Notes: generated from the sequence alone by a model not told the origin. 64,000 bases of DNA from Pseudaeromonas paramecii (GCF_039540575.1 NZ_BAABFC010000003.1:176585-240584), one strand, 5' to 3'; counted from the first letter of the stretch, positions 15,969 through 23,737 are shown. Program-made: numbers and translations.

Positions 15969-16656
15969 GCCCCAGCACCAGATCCGGCAGCAAGAGGGCG
16001 ACGAAGCGGCCCAGCTGCTCCAGCAGCAGGCAGTCCATCCCCGGCTGGTAGTGATGGGGGTTGGCGTGGCCAAAGGCCAGCAGACCGGCCTCGCCGTTAT
16101 CGCCCAGGCGCAGCAGGGCCACCGAGTGCACCAGGGCATCGGCGCCGAACAGGATCTGCTTGTCGCTCTCGCCGATGGGCCCCAGGTAGATGGTGCGCTG
16201 TGCCATGGGTTGGCGGGTCAGCCGCGCGAAGGTGTCGGCGGGCAGCACGAAGCCCTTGTCGGAGCGCTTGACCTGCACGGCCCCGGCGTTGAGCCAGAGG
16301 GCGCTCACCGGGATGCGCAGCCGCTCCTGGAAGGTGTGGTGCAGCCGCTTCCACAGCTGGCGCAGTGTGGTGCAGTGGAACAGCTCGGGGTAGACGTCAC
16401 CGTAGACCCGGAAGATGTGCTCGTTGCGGCTGGCGTTGGCCAGCAGGGCCCGCTGCTGCTGCTCCAGCTCATGCAGCCGCTCCCGCCAGCGCTCCTGCTG
16501 CAGCTGCAGCAAGGAGGCGGCGCCATAGGTCTCGTGGGGGATCACCAGCTCGTCCAGCAAGGCCCTGTGCTGCAAGAAAAACTCTGGATGACGGCGCAGG
16601 TACTCGGCCACTTCCGCCGCCTTGCTCATCTCGGTGAACACCCCACTTTCGCTCAT
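15961..16656 (-). CDS. DUF484 family protein (YigA-like)
   Basis: A 231-residue protein between dapF and xerC, the conserved position of DUF484/YigA. It starts with a helix-rich region (AAEVAEYLRRHPEFFLQHRALLDELVIPH), a coiled coil around residues 55-75 (ERWRERLHELEQQQRALL), and a GAF-like C-terminal domain (ALWLNAGAVQVK, LLAFGHANPHHYQPGMDCLLLEQLGRFVALLLP). Its role is not established. The ATG overlaps the dapF stop as ATGA, and its own stop overlaps the xerC GTG, indicating translational coupling. Confidence 0.9.
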   Translation of the reverse strand: MSESGVFTEMSKAAEVAEYLRRHPEFFLQHRALLDELVIPHETYGAASLLQLQQERWRERLHELEQQQRALLANASRNEHIFRVYGDVYPELFHCTTLRQLWKRLHHTFQERLRIPVSALWLNAGAVQVKRSDKGFVLPADTFARLTRQPMAQRTIYLGPIGESDKQILFGADALVHSVALLRLGDNGEAGLLAFGHANPHHYQPGMDCLLLEQLGRFVALLLPDLVLGRA

Positions 16657-17528
16657 AGTTCGATTACACCATCAAACACATGTTCTGCCGGACCTGTCAT
16701 GAACACAGGTTTGCCGGGCCCTTGCCAACTGATGACCAGGCTGCCGCCGGGCAGGTTGACCTTCACCTTGTCCCGCAGCCGCCCCTGGCTCATGCCCACC
16801 ACGGCGGCGGCACAGGCGCCGGTGCCGCAGGCTAGCGTCTCGCCGGCTCCCCGCTCGAACACCCGCAGGTTGATCTCACCGGCGCTGATGCGCTGGGAGA
16901 AGCCCACGTTGACCCGCTCAGGGAAGCGCTCGTGGCTCTCCAGCTCGGCCCCCAGGCGCTCCACCGGCGCCGTCTTGACGTCGTCCACATCCAGCACGCA
17001 GTGGGGATTGCCCATGGAGACCACGCCGCACAGCACCGTCTGATCGTTGCTGCGCAGCAGGTAGGTCTTCTCGGCCTTCTGGGCGCGAAACGGCACCTTG
17101 CCGGGCTCGAACTCCGGCACCCCCATGTTGACCGTCACCTGGTTGTCGCGCTCCAGGGTCAGCACTATCTTGCCGCTCATGGTGCTTACCGCGATGCGAT
17201 CCTTGTTGGTGAGGCCCTTCAGGCGCACGAAGCGGGCAAAGCAGCGGGCGCCGTTGCCGCACTGCTGCACCTCGGAGCCGTCGGCGTTGAAGATGCGGTA
17301 GTGGAAGTCCTGCTCCGGGTCGTAGGGCGGCTCCACCAGCAGCAGCTGGTCGAAGCCGACGCCGAAGTGGCGATCCGCCAGGCGACGGATCAGCTCAGGG
17401 CTGAAGAACACCTTCTGGGTGATACCGTCCACCACCATGAAGTCGTTGCCCAGGCCGTGCATCTTGGCAAAGTGCAGGGTCTGGCCGTTGCGCTCACGAT
17501 CGCGATCGCGCTCCCGCTCGCGGTTCAT
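16653..17528 (-). CDS. dapF: Diaminopimelate epimerase
   Basis: A 291-residue enzyme converting LL- to meso-diaminopimelate for lysine and peptidoglycan. Two half-domains each bring one catalytic Cys: FNADGSEVQQCGNGARC and ERGAGETLACGTGACAA. The start at 17528 forms ATGA with the lysA stop. This adds an unusual N-terminal stretch, MNRERERDRDRERNGQ, of alternating Arg and Glu/Asp before the normal TLHFAKMHGLGNDF; E. coli DapF starts at the equivalent of HFAKMHG. The extension is encoded by CGATCG-like short repeats and looks like microsatellite expansion. Enzyme core is intact. Confidence 0.95.
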   Translation of the reverse strand: MNRERERDRDRERNGQTLHFAKMHGLGNDFMVVDGITQKVFFSPELIRRLADRHFGVGFDQLLLVEPPYDPEQDFHYRIFNADGSEVQQCGNGARCFARFVRLKGLTNKDRIAVSTMSGKIVLTLERDNQVTVNMGVPEFEPGKVPFRAQKAEKTYLLRSNDQTVLCGVVSMGNPHCVLDVDDVKTAPVERLGAELESHERFPERVNVGFSQRISAGEINLRVFERGAGETLACGTGACAAAVVGMSQGRLRDKVKVNLPGGSLVISWQGPGKPVFMTGPAEHVFDGVIEL

Positions 17529-18775
17529 GGCAGTACCTTCTCCAGTCGCCACAGATCCTCCAGGGGCTCACGCTGGCGCACCAGATGGGCGGTATCGCCG
17601 TCCACCAGCACCTCGGCGGCACGGGGACGGGCGTTGTAGTTGGAAGACATGGAGAAGCCATAGGCGCCGGCGGAGCGCACCGCCACCAGATCGCCGGCGG
17701 CGATGGTCAGTTCACGATCCTTACCCAGGAAATCGCCGGTCTCGCAGATGGGGCCCACCACATCGTAGCGCTTAGGCTCACGCACCAGTGCCTTGTTCAC
17801 CGGCACTATGTTCATCCAGGCGCTGTAGAGCGAGGGCCGGATCAGATCGTTCATGGCGGCGTCGACGATGGCAAAGTCACGATCCTCGCCGGCCTTCAGG
17901 TATTCCACCTTGCTCACCAGCACGCCGGCGTTGGCCATGATGGCGCGGCCCGGTTCGAAGATCAGGGTCAGATCCCGGCCGGTCAGGCGCGCCTTGAGGG
18001 CGGCGGCATATTGCTCGGGATGGGGCGGGTTCTCGTCGCCATAGTTGACCCCCAGGCCCCCCCCCACGTCCAGGTGATGGATCCGGATGCCCTCGGCCGC
18101 CAGGCGGTCGATCAGCACCAGCAGCTTGTCCATGGAGGCCAGGAAGGGTTCCAGCTCGGTGAGCTGGGAGCCGATGTGACAGTCGATGCCGGTCACCTGG
18201 ATGTGGGGCAGCTTGGCTGCCACCCGGTACAGGGCGATGGCACGCTCGATGGGCACGCCGAACTTGTTCTGCTTGAGGCCGGTGGAGATGTAGGGATGGG
18301 TGCCGGCGTCGATGTCCGGGTTCACCCGCACGGAAATCGGCGCCACCTTGCCCAGCTCGCCGGCCACGGCGTTGAGCCGCTCCAGCTCCGCCTCGGACTC
18401 CAGGTTGAAGCAGAGGATGCCCAGCTCCAGGGCGTAGCGCATCTCCTCGGCGGTCTTGCCGACGCCGGAGAACACCACCTTGGCCGGATCCCCGCCGGCC
18501 GCCACCACCCGGGCCAGCTCGCCACCGGAGACGATGTCAAACCCCGAGCCCAGGCGCGCCAACAGGTTGAGCACCGCCAGGTTGCCGTTGGCCTTCACCG
18601 CGTAGCAGATCAGGTGGGGCACCTCACCGGCGGCGGAGTCGAAGGCCTGCCAGTGGCGCTCTATGGTGGCGCGGGAGTAGACATACAGGGGCGTGCCGTG
18701 TTGGGCGACCAGCTCGGGCAGGGCGCAATCTTCGGCACAGAGGACACCGTCATCCCGGTAGTTGAAAAAATCCAT
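17525..18775 (-). CDS. lysA: Diaminopimelate decarboxylase
   Basis: A 416-residue PLP enzyme of the fold III (alanine racemase-like) group. It decarboxylates meso-diaminopimelate to lysine. The PLP-lysine is in LICYAVKANGNLAVLNLLA, the glycine-rich phosphate-binding region is HHLDVGGGLGVNY, and GPICETGDFLGKDREL and AGAYGFSMSSNYN are the C-terminal active-site blocks. The start MDFFNYRDD at 18775 fits the family; it is one base from the lptM stop. The stop overlaps the dapF start, so lysine synthesis steps are coupled. Confidence 0.97.
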   Translation of the reverse strand: MDFFNYRDDGVLCAEDCALPELVAQHGTPLYVYSRATIERHWQAFDSAAGEVPHLICYAVKANGNLAVLNLLARLGSGFDIVSGGELARVVAAGGDPAKVVFSGVGKTAEEMRYALELGILCFNLESEAELERLNAVAGELGKVAPISVRVNPDIDAGTHPYISTGLKQNKFGVPIERAIALYRVAAKLPHIQVTGIDCHIGSQLTELEPFLASMDKLLVLIDRLAAEGIRIHHLDVGGGLGVNYGDENPPHPEQYAAALKARLTGRDLTLIFEPGRAIMANAGVLVSKVEYLKAGEDRDFAIVDAAMNDLIRPSLYSAWMNIVPVNKALVREPKRYDVVGPICETGDFLGKDRELTIAAGDLVAVRSAGAYGFSMSSNYNARPRAAEVLVDGDTAHLVRQREPLEDLWRLEKVLP

Positions 18776-18776
18776 G

Positions 18777-18938
18777 TTACTCTTGTTCCTTGTCTTGGGG
18801 GGTGGCAGGCACGTCCTGCGCCTCGACCTGGGCAGGCGTCTCTTTGCTGGGCATCTGCAGCGGCCCCTTGAGGCCACAGCCGGAAAGACCGGTCATCACC
18901 AGCAACAGCAGCCCGCAGGCCAGCTTGGCGTTGTTCAT
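18777..18938 (-). CDS. lptM: LPS translocon maturation lipoprotein LptM (YifL)
   Basis: A 53-residue lipoprotein: MNNAKLACGLLLLVMTGLSG forms the signal and Cys21 starts the conserved CGLKGPL motif of LptM. The rest is a flexible acidic tail. LptM assists LptD/LptE assembly at the outer membrane. The gene sits just upstream of lysA, its usual location, with the lysA ATG directly after the TAA. It starts the operon, divergent from cyaY. Confidence 0.9.
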   Translation of the reverse strand: MNNAKLACGLLLLVMTGLSGCGLKGPLQMPSKETPAQVEAQDVPATPQDKEQE

Positions 18939-18969
18939 GGCGCTAGTGCTAAATAGGTAAATGGGCCCC

Positions 18970-18975
18970 TATAAT
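18970..18975 (+). promoter_or_regulatory. Candidate -10 element for cyaY
   Basis: A perfect TATAAT lies 38 bases before the cyaY ATG in the 74-bp gap between divergent lptM and cyaY. The -35 position (around 18947-18952) is weak. The same short gap must also hold the lptM promoter. Confidence 0.45.
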
Positions 18976-19012
18976 CGCACTCATCCTCTTAAATGCAATA
19001 GGACGGTAACAG

Positions 19013-19330
19013 ATGAAAGACAGCGAATTCCACGCCCTGGCAGAGCAGCAGTTCCAGGCCATCGAGGAAGGGATCGAGGCCAGCGGAGTGGACATCGACT
19101 GCGAGCGCCAGGGCAATGTGCTGACCCTGACCTTCGAGAACAAGAGCAAGATCATCATCAACACCCAGGAACCCCTGCATCAGATCTGGGTAGCCACCCG
19201 CGCCAACGGTTTTCACTTCGCCTATCAAGGCGATGCCTGGATCGACAATCGGGAAGGCAACGAGCTGATGACACTGCTGTCCGCCGCCTGCTCCAGCCAA
19301 GCCGGCGAAGACGTGGAGCTGCTCTCATGA
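19013..19330 (+). CDS. cyaY: Frataxin-like iron donor CyaY
   Basis: A 105-residue frataxin homologue, the normal bacterial length. The acidic first helix (MKDSEFHALAEQQFQAIEEGIEAS) carries the iron-binding Asp/Glu residues, followed by the beta sheet GNVLTLTFENKSKIIINTQEPLHQIWVATRANGFHF with the conserved IWVA and DAWIDNREGNEL blocks. CyaY modulates IscS-dependent iron-sulfur cluster assembly. It faces lptM, its classic neighbour, and its stop overlaps the next gene by ATGA. Confidence 0.95.
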   Translation: MKDSEFHALAEQQFQAIEEGIEASGVDIDCERQGNVLTLTFENKSKIIINTQEPLHQIWVATRANGFHFAYQGDAWIDNREGNELMTLLSAACSSQAGEDVELLS

Positions 19331-19632
19331 GCGGCACCGACAAGCCCAGGGTCGACATCTACTACTGCCGCCAGTGCAACTGGATGCTGCGGGCCAGCTG
19401 GATGGCCCAGGAGCTGCTGCACACCTTCAGCGAGGAGCTGGGCAGCGTGACCCTGCACCCGGATACCGGCGGGCATTTCGAAATCCTGGTGAATGGCGAG
19501 ACCATCTGGGAGCGCAAGCGCGATGGCGGCTTCCCGGATGTGAAGCAGTTGAAGCAGCGGGTGCGGGACTGTATCGACCCGGCGCGGGATCTGGGCCACC
19601 TGGATCGCCCCGCCACCCCGCCGGCCGAATGA
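19327..19632 (+). CDS. SelT/SelW/SelH (Rdx) family thioredoxin-like protein
   Basis: A 101-residue protein with VDIYYCRQCNWMLRASWMAQELLHTF, a CXXC motif near residues 14-17 at the start of a thioredoxin-like fold; the position that is selenocysteine in some eukaryotic relatives is Cys here. Then follow GGHFEILVNGETIWERKRDGGFPDVKQLKQRVRD, the conserved second half (GxF, WxRKxxGGFP). The role is probably redox-related but not defined. It is translationally coupled to cyaY (ATGA), which hints at a link with iron-sulfur or redox homeostasis. Confidence 0.85.
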   Translation: MSGTDKPRVDIYYCRQCNWMLRASWMAQELLHTFSEELGSVTLHPDTGGHFEILVNGETIWERKRDGGFPDVKQLKQRVRDCIDPARDLGHLDRPATPPAE

Positions 19633-19650
19633 GGGGTTAGCTCGGGATGC

Positions 19651-19687
19651 GACGCCTGATCCAGGCGTCAAAGCGACTGGCCGCTTA
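19651..19687. repeat. Two adjacent hairpins after the cyaY operon
   Basis: GACGCCTG...CAGGCGTC (19651-19669, three-base loop) is followed by AAGCG...CGCTT (19671-19687). Neither has a T run. They may stabilise the 3' end or act with the next terminator. Confidence 0.45.
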
Positions 19688-19729
19688 AACCCTCCGCCGC
19701 CGGGTAGCTATTCTACAAGTGAGTGGAGT

Positions 19730-19760
19730 AGAGAGGCTTTATGGCTGCCTCTCTATTTTC
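19730..19760. terminator. Intrinsic terminator bordering the T6SS island
   Basis: Arms AGAGAGGC (19730-19737) and GCCTCTCT (19747-19754) with a nine-base loop, then ATTTTCATT. The opposite strand continues TACTCCACT, so it works best for plus-strand transcripts, but it also lies just beyond the stop of the minus-strand gene at 19766. Confidence 0.65.
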
Positions 19761-19765
19761 ATTAA

Positions 19766-20485
19766 TTAATAACCAAACTCTTTGCGGGTTGCAGCTTCAA
19801 TCACTTTATACTGCGGCAAGGCCTGAATAATATCCCTGAGTACTTTGTCGTATTCCTTTGGCTGGTTAAATATAACGGCATACTCCCCACCACTTGCTGG
19901 TATTTCCATAATTTCAACACCATAAACCTTGCCAAAGAACAATATTTCACCAGATCCTTTGTAGATACAGCCATAATGGCGAATACGAGGTTTCATCTTG
20001 GTGATTTTAAAGGCCAGGAATGCGCCGGCACCGGCCCCCGCCAGGGCCAATGGGCCAACCAGCCCCATGGCGATAAGACTGACCAGGATCAACAGCCAGC
20101 CGATCCCGCGCGCAATGGTATAAGCCATCGCGGGAATATTGTCCTGCTGGCTATAGTAGATCCCCTTGGCAGTCATTCGGTAGTGATAGAGTTGGTTTGG
20201 ATCAGTTAAACACCGACAATAAAAAACAGATATAAGCCCAAGAACCATAAAAAACAGCGTTAACTGACCAGCAACATGACGGTCATCAAAGATGAAGAAG
20301 CCTAAACCAATTGTCCAATACACAGCCCCCATCAAGAGTGATGATGACCAAGCGTAGGGAGGAGCATGGTCAATCTCCCACGCATACAAGACCGGCTCTT
20401 TCTGTAATTCAAGGTACTGCTCACTGTAGTAGTGGTTAGCCGCGTCACCCTCGGTCATTGATCGCTGCTCTGTGGCGTCGTTCAT
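19766..20485 (-). CDS. Membrane protein at the end of the T6SS island, unknown function
   Basis: A 239-residue protein with about four hydrophobic helices: two near residues 50-85 (WSSSLLMGAVYWTIGLGFFIF, LTLFFMVLGLISVFYC) and two near 127-165 (IGWLLILVSLIAMGLVGPLALAGAGAGAFLAF). The N-terminus is acidic and Tyr-rich, and the C-terminal about 70 residues are soluble. Base composition is AT-richer than the flanking core genes, consistent with transfer. It lies downstream of a type VI effector cassette on the same strand, so a role as an additional immunity or accessory protein is possible, but I do not recognise the family. Confidence 0.6.
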   Translation of the reverse strand: MNDATEQRSMTEGDAANHYYSEQYLELQKEPVLYAWEIDHAPPYAWSSSLLMGAVYWTIGLGFFIFDDRHVAGQLTLFFMVLGLISVFYCRCLTDPNQLYHYRMTAKGIYYSQQDNIPAMAYTIARGIGWLLILVSLIAMGLVGPLALAGAGAGAFLAFKITKMKPRIRHYGCIYKGSGEILFFGKVYGVEIMEIPASGGEYAVIFNQPKEYDKVLRDIIQALPQYKVIEAATRKEFGY

Positions 20486-20542
20486 TTTAATTCAACTCTA
20501 TGCTGGTGCCCTGAACAGGCAGTTTATCATCGATCTCCGCCG

Positions 20543-21082
20543 TCAAGACGACCCCGTTAACAGCAGCTCATCCCCCTCACTGGCGGCAATCACCAGGCTC
20601 ACCTGCCCGGGGCCTTTACTGGCGACCTGGATGGCCGCCTCTTGCGCCGGCCCCAGCACCGACGTCACCACGGAGGCCGGATAGCTTTGCTTGGCCAGTT
20701 CATAACCGAGGCGCTTTATCGACAACCGCAGGGTGAGGCTGCTCAGGTGGGTGGGTACCTCGACCACCAGCTTGTCCGCCGCCAGCTGTACCGTCGGCTG
20801 GCTGGCGATCCGTTCATATTGATATAGCTCCTCAGCCGCCGGCCATCCCGCCGGTTTGGTGCCCCAGGTGGATTGCAGCAGCCAGCGCTCGATAGGCAGA
20901 CGCGCATTGCTAGCCAGTATCAGGGTAGCCGCCAGATAGAGCAGGGTACCGATCCCCATAGCCACCACCATCCAGGGGGCCCAGATTGCGCCAAGTGATG
21001 CTCCACGTCCCAAGAGCCAAAAATGGGCAAGTCCAAGCACAAGATCAGCAACTGGAAACAGTACAACCAAGCCATGGTGCAA
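20543..21082 (-). CDS. Membrane protein, probably 5'-truncated at a vgrG-fragment junction
   Basis: About 179 residues if translation begins at TTG 21082. Two hydrophobic helices lie near the start (LVVLFPVADLVLGLAHFWLLG and WMVVAMGIGTLLYLAATLILA), followed by a soluble domain ending in strands VVEVPTHLSSLTLRLSIKRL and ASKGPGQVSLVIAASEGDELLL. There is no ATG with a ribosome site; the frame runs straight into the 130-bp vgrG-like fragment upstream. I infer that the original 5' end was replaced in the recombination that brought the fragment. It may be non-functional. Family unknown. Confidence 0.5.
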   Translation of the reverse strand: MHHGLVVLFPVADLVLGLAHFWLLGRGASLGAIWAPWMVVAMGIGTLLYLAATLILASNARLPIERWLLQSTWGTKPAGWPAAEELYQYERIASQPTVQLAADKLVVEVPTHLSSLTLRLSIKRLGYELAKQSYPASVVTSVLGPAQEAAIQVASKGPGQVSLVIAASEGDELLLTGSS

Positions 21083-21084
21083 CG

Positions 21085-21216
21085 CGGTTCGTTGAAGCCC
21101 TCGCCCTGGTGGGTTTCGGTGCGCAGCACGGTGCGGATCTTGTGCTCAGGCGGCGCATAGGGCGGCCGGTTGGTGGCATGAAAGGTGCGGCCGGTGACGA
21201 TGGGCTGGTCGGGGTC
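21085..21216 (-). pseudogene. vgrG fragment
   Basis: Read on the minus strand this segment encodes DPDQPIVTGRTFHATNRPPY and continues APPEHKIRTVLRTETHQGEG FNE, nearly identical at DNA level to the intact vgrG around 26278-26420 (gp5-like OB-fold end). Both ends break abruptly: upstream into a dead lipoprotein gene, downstream into a membrane-protein ORF. It is a recombination scar, evidence that another vgrG copy once stood here or that vgrG served as the crossover point for cassette exchange. Confidence 0.9.
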
Positions 21217-21221
21217 GACTG

Positions 21222-21398
21222 CTAAGAAAATTTGGGAACGTGTGTGCCGGTCACGTTGACCGGCAGTTTGCCCCGGATGGTGAACCACTGGTTCTGCTCC
21301 GGCGGGTCAATCGGCGCCTAGTCATAGTGATAGCGGCTGCAACCGCCCAGCCCGCTGGCCAGTCCGATAAGCAGGCCGGAAATGAGATATTTCGGCAT
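21222..21398 (-). pseudogene. Broken small lipoprotein gene
   Basis: ATG 21398 opens a lipoprotein signal, MPKYLISGLLIGLASGLGGC, followed by SRYHYD and an in-frame TAG at 21318-21320. The same frame continues APIDPPEQNQWFTIRGKLPV and NVTGTHVPKFS before a second TAG at 21222-21224, where it meets the vgrG fragment. The pattern (lipoprotein signal, short strand-rich body, next to a Tle-type effector) suggests a former immunity lipoprotein now inactivated by a nonsense codon and truncation. Confidence 0.6.
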
Positions 21399-21491
21399 CT
21401 TGGCGCCCTGAGAAAAGTTGCGTCCTAATTGTTGGTCGGTGCCTGGGCCTGCTCCAGGCGCCGCAGGCCGCACCAACCAATGTGGCCGACG

Positions 21492-23219
21492 TTAGGCCTC
21501 CACCTCTTCAGCAGCGGTAACCGTCTCGATACCACGAGGGAGAAAGAAGTTATTGCTGCGCAGCAGGGTATTGGCCTGGGCATCCAGGGTGGCGTGCTTG
21601 AGTTCGGCTGAGCCGAAGTCGTGCATAAAGTAGTTGAAGAAGGCGTCAATGGCCGGTGGCACCCGCATCGACTCCTTAAAGTGGATGACAAGGTGGGCGT
21701 AGTGGATGGCTTGCGCTGCCTTGCTGCCGCTGAGCTGCGATCTGGCTATGTTTTCGGCATCCCGCCCCACCTGCTCAAGCCAGCCCCACTGCTCTTTAAG
21801 GGCATCTCTGTCACTGCCGCGCGCCTCGCGCAAACAGGCCAGGTAGTCATGGAGCTTTTCCCCCAGCCAGACGCAATAGCCCTGCATATGCCGCGCAAAG
21901 CCGGCGGGCGTCGGGTCATCAAACCGGCCTATCCAGTGGCGGTAGTAGTGGCTAAAGTCCCGCACCGAATGGCCCGCCAGGTGATCCCGCATCACGAAGT
22001 AACTGGCTACCCTACGAGAGGTTTTCTGTAGCGTGAGAAAGTTAGGAAAGGGCACCTGGGCACCACGGGCGGCATCAAACATCTGGCGCAAGGGCACCCG
22101 GCACAGCTCGGCGCTGGGGCGCTGCTCGTTGGGCAAGAGCCCCCCCGTCACATCCTCACTGACGCCGGGGCAGAGCTGTTCACGCCACCCCGGCCGCAGC
22201 GGCCCCAACGGCAACCAGGGGCGATAGTCTCGCCGCTCGTGAGCCGCCACCAGATGCAAGGCCCGCTTTACCGCCGGATGCAGGGGCTGGTCGAATTCGA
22301 TCACCTTGGCTCCGGCCACCACCCCTAACGGTGCGCCCGCCGGGCTCTTGCTAAACAGCCCGGCCCAGCTTGCCGCCTCGGCAACCGCATCCCCCATATC
22401 CAGCGGGCTGCGGCGGCTACAGTCGAACAGGCCGGCGAAGATCACCTCAACCTTGCTTTCCTGGTAACGGTACTCGTTGCCCGTCTTGCTGCAGACCGAC
22501 GCCAGCAGCTCGTCGATAAAGCGGCGCGCCAGCACGGCCCCCAGATCGGCGCCAAACACCGAGATCTGGATCAGCTTGATGGGGAGCGGGTTCTCTTTCT
22601 TACTGAGTGCAATGCTTTCTTTAAACTTGTTTTTGGCAAAATCCACCCGGGCATCGACCCCGGACATCAGCAGATCCGCCACCAACGGGTTGTCCCGGAT
22701 GGGGGCGGCAGCCTCCAGCAGGGTCCGTTTGGCGGCGTTTTTGACGGCGGAGACGGTGGCGTTGAAACCGCTCTTCAGGCTCAACAGCTCCTCCAGCTTA
22801 TTGGCCGGCACCTGACTCCAGTCGCCATGGGCGGCCCCCTTGACCGTATCCACCACGGCTTCCTTGCCCTGCTCGATAAGACTCTCGCCATAATCGGTTG
22901 GCAAGGCCTTAAGCCGGGCATCCAGAATACTGTCCAGCCGCTCGGCGGCCGTATCCTCAAGCAGCGTGCCCAGGCCGGGAATATAGACTTTCGCGTATGA
23001 ATAAAACGAAGTGAGCGGAGCCTTTAGCTCAAGGGGGTGGGCTCGAAACAAACGACCGACATTGGTCAGCCGATGGCTATCCTCATCCACATAGATATTG
23101 CGCTCACGGCCATCGAAGAAGAAGCCTATCTGTAAGGCCAGCGAACAGGTGCCGATGCCCGCCTGATGACGGCTCTCCTCCCGCGCCACCCGGCATGCCA
23201 GATCATCCTGATCGATCAT
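21492..23219 (-). CDS. Tle1/DUF2235-like type VI secretion effector with altered nucleophile elbow
   Basis: A 575-residue protein with the layout of the DUF2235/Tle1 alpha-beta hydrolases: IGFFFDGRERN (32-41, family FFDGTxxN), NVGRLFRAHP, the nucleophile-elbow strand IQISVFGADLGAVLARRFIDEL (218-238), FAGLFDCS (261-268) and LHLVAAHERRDYRPW (321-335). In active members the elbow is GxSxG, usually GFSRG; here it is GADLG with Asp225 at the Ser position. The usual PGxHSDxGGG block reads PGVSEDVTGG (351-360). It is therefore either a pseudo-enzyme or uses other residues. The ATG forms ATGA with the upstream immunity gene stop. Delivery by the nearby VgrG and DUF4123 adaptor is inferred from order. 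Confidence 0.7.
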   Translation of the reverse strand: MIDQDDLACRVAREESRHQAGIGTCSLALQIGFFFDGRERNIYVDEDSHRLTNVGRLFRAHPLELKAPLTSFYSYAKVYIPGLGTLLEDTAAERLDSILDARLKALPTDYGESLIEQGKEAVVDTVKGAAHGDWSQVPANKLEELLSLKSGFNATVSAVKNAAKRTLLEAAAPIRDNPLVADLLMSGVDARVDFAKNKFKESIALSKKENPLPIKLIQISVFGADLGAVLARRFIDELLASVCSKTGNEYRYQESKVEVIFAGLFDCSRRSPLDMGDAVAEAASWAGLFSKSPAGAPLGVVAGAKVIEFDQPLHPAVKRALHLVAAHERRDYRPWLPLGPLRPGWREQLCPGVSEDVTGGLLPNEQRPSAELCRVPLRQMFDAARGAQVPFPNFLTLQKTSRRVASYFVMRDHLAGHSVRDFSHYYRHWIGRFDDPTPAGFARHMQGYCVWLGEKLHDYLACLREARGSDRDALKEQWGWLEQVGRDAENIARSQLSGSKAAQAIHYAHLVIHFKESMRVPPAIDAFFNYFMHDFGSAELKHATLDAQANTLLRSNNFFLPRGIETVTAAEEVEA

Positions 23220-23737
23220 CTTCCTTTCCTCGTACGATAGGTCTCAATTACATCGTCCATTACGGGCTCTGCCCAGCCGCCCCATCGCACCATCACTTTA
23301 TTGTCGGGCAAGAACAGTACATGAAAGTTATTCTGCCCCTTTTCCCGCTTGGGCATGGGTAGCGTGAGGGTATGCTTTTCAAACTGGTATCCCGCCATTT
23401 CTTGCTCTTCGGTCATATCGAGTTCCCAGTCAATCTTTACCGTATCGCCCTCAATACGATAAGGGCCTGCAAAACTACCGCCGCCCGCGCTAAATCCATC
23501 GAACGCGAAGGTGTTGCCGCCCATCTTGCCGTTGACATAGACATAGCTGATGGGTCTGTCCATCACCGACATGACTATCAAGGCTGCTCCACCATGCCTC
23601 TCCTGCCCTAGCCAGCTCCAGCCCAGCCAGAGCACCAGTAAAATGCCGGAGACCCCGCGGCCCCAGCGGGGCATCAGCTGCCAAGCCGCCGTGGCCATCA
23701 TGGACATCAGTCGCGTCAGACTGTTTGCCACTGTCAT
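23216..23737 (-). CDS. DUF3304-like putative immunity protein, copy 1 (effector-proximal)
   Basis: A 173-residue protein with a single N-terminal membrane helix (about residues 28-45, GVSGILLVLWLGWSWLG) and a periplasmic domain containing RPISYVYVNGKMGGNTFAFDGF and a GGGSFAGPYRIEG block, the pattern of DUF3304-like proteins seen next to Tle1-type phospholipase effectors. The body ends with LTLPMPKREKGQNNFHVLFLPDNKVMVRW. Its stop overlaps the effector start (ATGA), so immunity is made just before the effector. Two further copies lie upstream. The immunity role is inferred from family and context. Confidence 0.7.
   Translation of the reverse strand: MTVANSLTRLMSMMATAAWQLMPRWGRGVSGILLVLWLGWSWLGQERHGGAALIVMSVMDRPISYVYVNGKMGGNTFAFDGFSAGGGSFAGPYRIEGDTVKIDWELDMTEEQEMAGYQFEKHTLTLPMPKREKGQNNFHVLFLPDNKVMVRWGGWAEPVMDDVIETYRTRKGR

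Noticed and set aside
17528..17552. Upstream ATG for dapF at 17552
   Set aside because: It would lie inside lysA; the ATGA overlap at 17528 is the typical coupled start.
19327..19632. Possible selenocysteine in the SelT/W/H-like protein
   Set aside because: The CXXC positions are ordinary Cys codons and there is no in-frame TGA in the gene.
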